The notes under the pieces: model-generated
Told to the model about the DNA's origin: nothing
The model's database searches: none
Seen by the model: the letters and a program-made list of their open reading frames with translations, nothing else
From: Galactobacter sp.
GTDB lineage: Bacteria > Actinomycetota > Actinomycetes > Actinomycetales > Micrococcaceae
Assembly (NCBI GenBank): GCA_022712075.1
Contig: JALAHE010000029.1
Span: 1 to 15,293, forward strand
Length of the DNA stretch: 15,293 nt
Direction: 5' to 3'
Part shown: in pieces, positions 13,562 to 15,293 of the stretch
How positions within the stretch are numbered: position 1 is the first letter of the stretch
Layout of the letters: each line of letters opens with the position of its first letter
Program-made: the position numbers and the translations under genes

Positions 13562-15255
13562 GCCCCGGCGCTCGCCCCGTTCCCGGCGAGCCGCTGCCCG
13601 TGGCACCGCCGGCCTCAACCGAGCCGGCCGACGGCCCCGACGCCCCGGCGTCCGGAACCCAGGCCAACCCCTCGACGTCGGGCACCCGGAGCTCCCGCGC
13701 TGCGACCGGCGAGGGCGCCGCCACCGCGGAGCGCAGCTCCGCCCCGGCCAAGGCCTGGGACACCCTGCGCCGGCAGCGCCCCCTGTCCCTGCGATCCCGG
13801 CTCGTGGGCATGCTGCTCATCCTGCTCATCGCCGGCTTCGCGGTGATCGGCGGCGTCACGCACGCGTCCATGGCCGCGCGCCTGAACTCCCAGCTCAACG
13901 ACGATCTCAGCAATGCGGCGCAGCGCGTCATCGGCCAGATCAAGCGCAACTTCACCCCCAGTGCCCCCAGTGATCCCACGGGTCAGCAGCAGCTCGGCAC
14001 GCTGAGCGCGCTCTACGTGCAGGGAACGACCTCCGTGCCGCCGCGCTACACCGATCCCCTGAATCCGGGCGGGGACTCGATCACGCTCGGAGCCTCCGAC
14101 ACGGAGCTGATCGACCAGCTCGCCGCCGGCGCCACGAACCCCGTCACGGTGGATCGCCGGCTCTCGATCGGCGACTATCGCGTGCTCGTGCAGCCCGTGA
14201 CCCTCACCTTCGGCAACGGCAGCGTGGTGCAGGGGGTGCTCGTCGTGGGCCTGCCCCTGGACGAGGTGCGCCGCACCCTCGGCACGCTCGACCTCTCGAT
14301 GGTGCTCGTCTCGCTCGGCGGCATCGTGCTCATCGGCACGCTCGGCACCGTCCTGATCTCCCGCGCTCTGCGCCCCCTGGCCCGCGTCTCCGCTGTGGCC
14401 TCGGCCGTGGCACAGCAGCCGCTCGAGAAAGGCGAGGTGGACGTGGCGATCCGTGTGGCGCCCTCGGACGCCGTGCCGGGCACCGAGGTCGGCAACGTGG
14501 GCGCGGCGCTCAACTCGCTCCTCGACAACGTGGACGGGGCGCTCGACGTGCGCGCCCGCTCCGAGGCCCGCATGCGTCGCTTCGCGGCGGACGCGAGCCA
14601 CGAATTGCGCACGCCGCTCGCGGCGATCCAGGGATACTCCGAGCTCATCGGCGCCACCGAATCGCTCTCCGATGACGGCGACCGCTCGCTCGGCCGCGTG
14701 CGCGAGCAGACCCGGCGCATGACCGAACTCGTCGAGAACCTGCTGTTGCTGGCCCGCCTCGACGAGGGGCGCCCGCCGGCCTCCGAGCCGGTTGACCTCA
14801 CGCGCCTGGCCGTTGACCTCTCGCGCGACTTCACGGTCGCCGCCAAGGATCACCGCTGGAAGCTCGAGTTCGACGCCGAGCGCCCCGTGTTGGTGACGGG
14901 CGACGAGCCGCAGCTGATCCGCGTGCTGCAGAACCTCATGTCGAACGCCCGCAAGCACACCACGGAGGGCACCACGGTCACCGTCGGCGTGCGCGCTACG
15001 ACGGACGGCCACGCGCTGCTGACCGTCACCGACAACGGCGAGGGCATCGCGCCCGAGTTCCTCGACAAGGTCTTCGATCGCTTTGCGCGGGCCGACGCCG
15101 CCCGCTCGGGTTCCATGCCCACCACGGGCCTCGGCCTGTCCATCGTCAAGGCGATCGTCGACTCCCACGGGGGCCAGATCACCGCTGAATCCGAGCCGGG
15201 CCGGACGCGCTTCTCCGTGCGCCTGCCGCTCGCGCCGCAGCCGCCGGAGGCTTGA
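13558..15255 (+). CDS. Membrane-bound sensor histidine kinase, partner of the response regulator
   Basis: 565 residues from GTG 13558, overlapping the regulator's stop by 4 nt. No ribosome binding site is seen, so translation is probably coupled. Domains: a Pro/Ala/Ser-rich cytoplasmic stretch (1-78); membrane helix 1 (82-104, LVGMLLILLIAGFAVIGGV); an extracytoplasmic sensor region of about 140 residues (105-245); membrane helix 2 (246-268); HAMP (about 268-328); HisKA with phospho-accepting His348 in ASHELRTPLAAIQGYSEL; and HATPase with N-box QNLMSNARKH (458-467), G1 DNGEG (492-496), F-box FDRFARAD and G2 TGLGLSIVKA (523-532). All catalytic elements are intact. The sensor region has no recognised fold, so the stimulus is unknown. 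The long low-complexity N-terminus before helix 1 is unusual. The frame is open further upstream, but only as a shadow of the regulator gene. Confidence 0.93.
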   Translation: MSPGARPVPGEPLPVAPPASTEPADGPDAPASGTQANPSTSGTRSSRAATGEGAATAERSSAPAKAWDTLRRQRPLSLRSRLVGMLLILLIAGFAVIGGVTHASMAARLNSQLNDDLSNAAQRVIGQIKRNFTPSAPSDPTGQQQLGTLSALYVQGTTSVPPRYTDPLNPGGDSITLGASDTELIDQLAAGATNPVTVDRRLSIGDYRVLVQPVTLTFGNGSVVQGVLVVGLPLDEVRRTLGTLDLSMVLVSLGGIVLIGTLGTVLISRALRPLARVSAVASAVAQQPLEKGEVDVAIRVAPSDAVPGTEVGNVGAALNSLLDNVDGALDVRARSEARMRRFAADASHELRTPLAAIQGYSELIGATESLSDDGDRSLGRVREQTRRMTELVENLLLLARLDEGRPPASEPVDLTRLAVDLSRDFTVAAKDHRWKLEFDAERPVLVTGDEPQLIRVLQNLMSNARKHTTEGTTVTVGVRATTDGHALLTVTDNGEGIAPEFLDKVFDRFARADAARSGSMPTTGLGLSIVKAIVDSHGGQITAESEPGRTRFSVRLPLAPQPPEA

Positions 15256-15261
15256 GCGCCG

Positions 15262-15288
15262 GGGCGCGGGGTCAGGGACCCCGCGCCC
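15262..15288 (+). terminator. Terminator hairpin after the two-component operon
   Basis: A perfect 12-bp stem (15262-15273 with 15277-15288) and 3-nt loop AGG, 6 nt after the kinase stop. The window ends 5 nt later, so any T-run cannot be seen. Confidence 0.6.
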
Positions 15289-15293
15289 TGCCC

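Noticed and set aside
13615..15168. A 517-codon minus-strand frame antisense to the sensor kinase
   Set aside because: It is a shadow of an unambiguous histidine kinase, with repetitive His/Arg/Ala composition and no recognisable domain.

Overview
The window is very GC-rich and its genes show strong G/C bias at third codon positions. GTG starts are common, and there is a GTP-type PEP carboxykinase, a RecQ helicase with a C-terminal phosphoribosyltransferase-like tail, and an actinobacterial-style Roadblock/LC7 protein. Together these point to an actinobacterium, most likely from the Micrococcales side of the phylum. The genus cannot be fixed from the sequence. It reads as chromosomal core or near-core sequence: I see no transposase, integrase, CRISPR array, toxin-antitoxin pair or phage gene.

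Layout, left to right. (1) Minus strand: the 5' part of a small membrane-anchored protein that runs off the left edge (1-375), preceded by recQ (423-2591). (2) Plus strand, divergent from recQ: manB (phosphomannomutase/phosphoglucomutase), overlapped by 4 nt by a small acidic protein of unknown function, then a strong terminator (4734-4779). (3) Plus strand: a Roadblock/LC7 protein with a long disordered N-terminal region and a possible second internal start, then a 23-bp terminator hairpin (5961-6010). (4) Minus strand: pckG (7741-9579), then an orphan two-domain sugar-type ABC ATPase (6120-7580) whose second domain has lost its Walker B acidic pair. (5) Plus strand: tRNA-Arg(ACG) with its own terminator. 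(6) Minus strand: an OmpR-type DNA-binding protein without receiver domain (11523-12317), a SixA-like histidine phosphatase (10895-11425), and a short-chain dehydrogenase broken by one in-frame TAA (10111-10815). (7) Plus strand: a response regulator/sensor kinase operon (12818-15255) ending in a hairpin at the right edge.

How it works together. manB and pckG belong to central sugar and gluconeogenic metabolism. pckG has an exact TGTGA-N6-TCACA site upstream, the Crp/GlxR consensus of actinobacteria. Near-matches lie before the ABC ATPase and in the 500-bp gap between the two winged-helix regulators, so a shared cAMP-receptor-type input is plausible. The two-component system is a self-contained sensor/regulator pair with no obvious target gene in view. 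Four genes have a -10-like hexamer (TAnnnT or GATACT) ending exactly 6 or 7 nt before the start codon, the arrangement expected of leaderless mRNAs.

I found no clearly new multi-gene system. The items most worth a second look are the Roadblock protein with its disordered extension and dual start, the receiver-less OmpR-type regulator with an unrecognised N-terminal domain, the degenerate orphan ABC ATPase, the RecQ-phosphoribosyltransferase fusion, and the Crp-type sites, especially the one abutting a second palindrome upstream of pckG.
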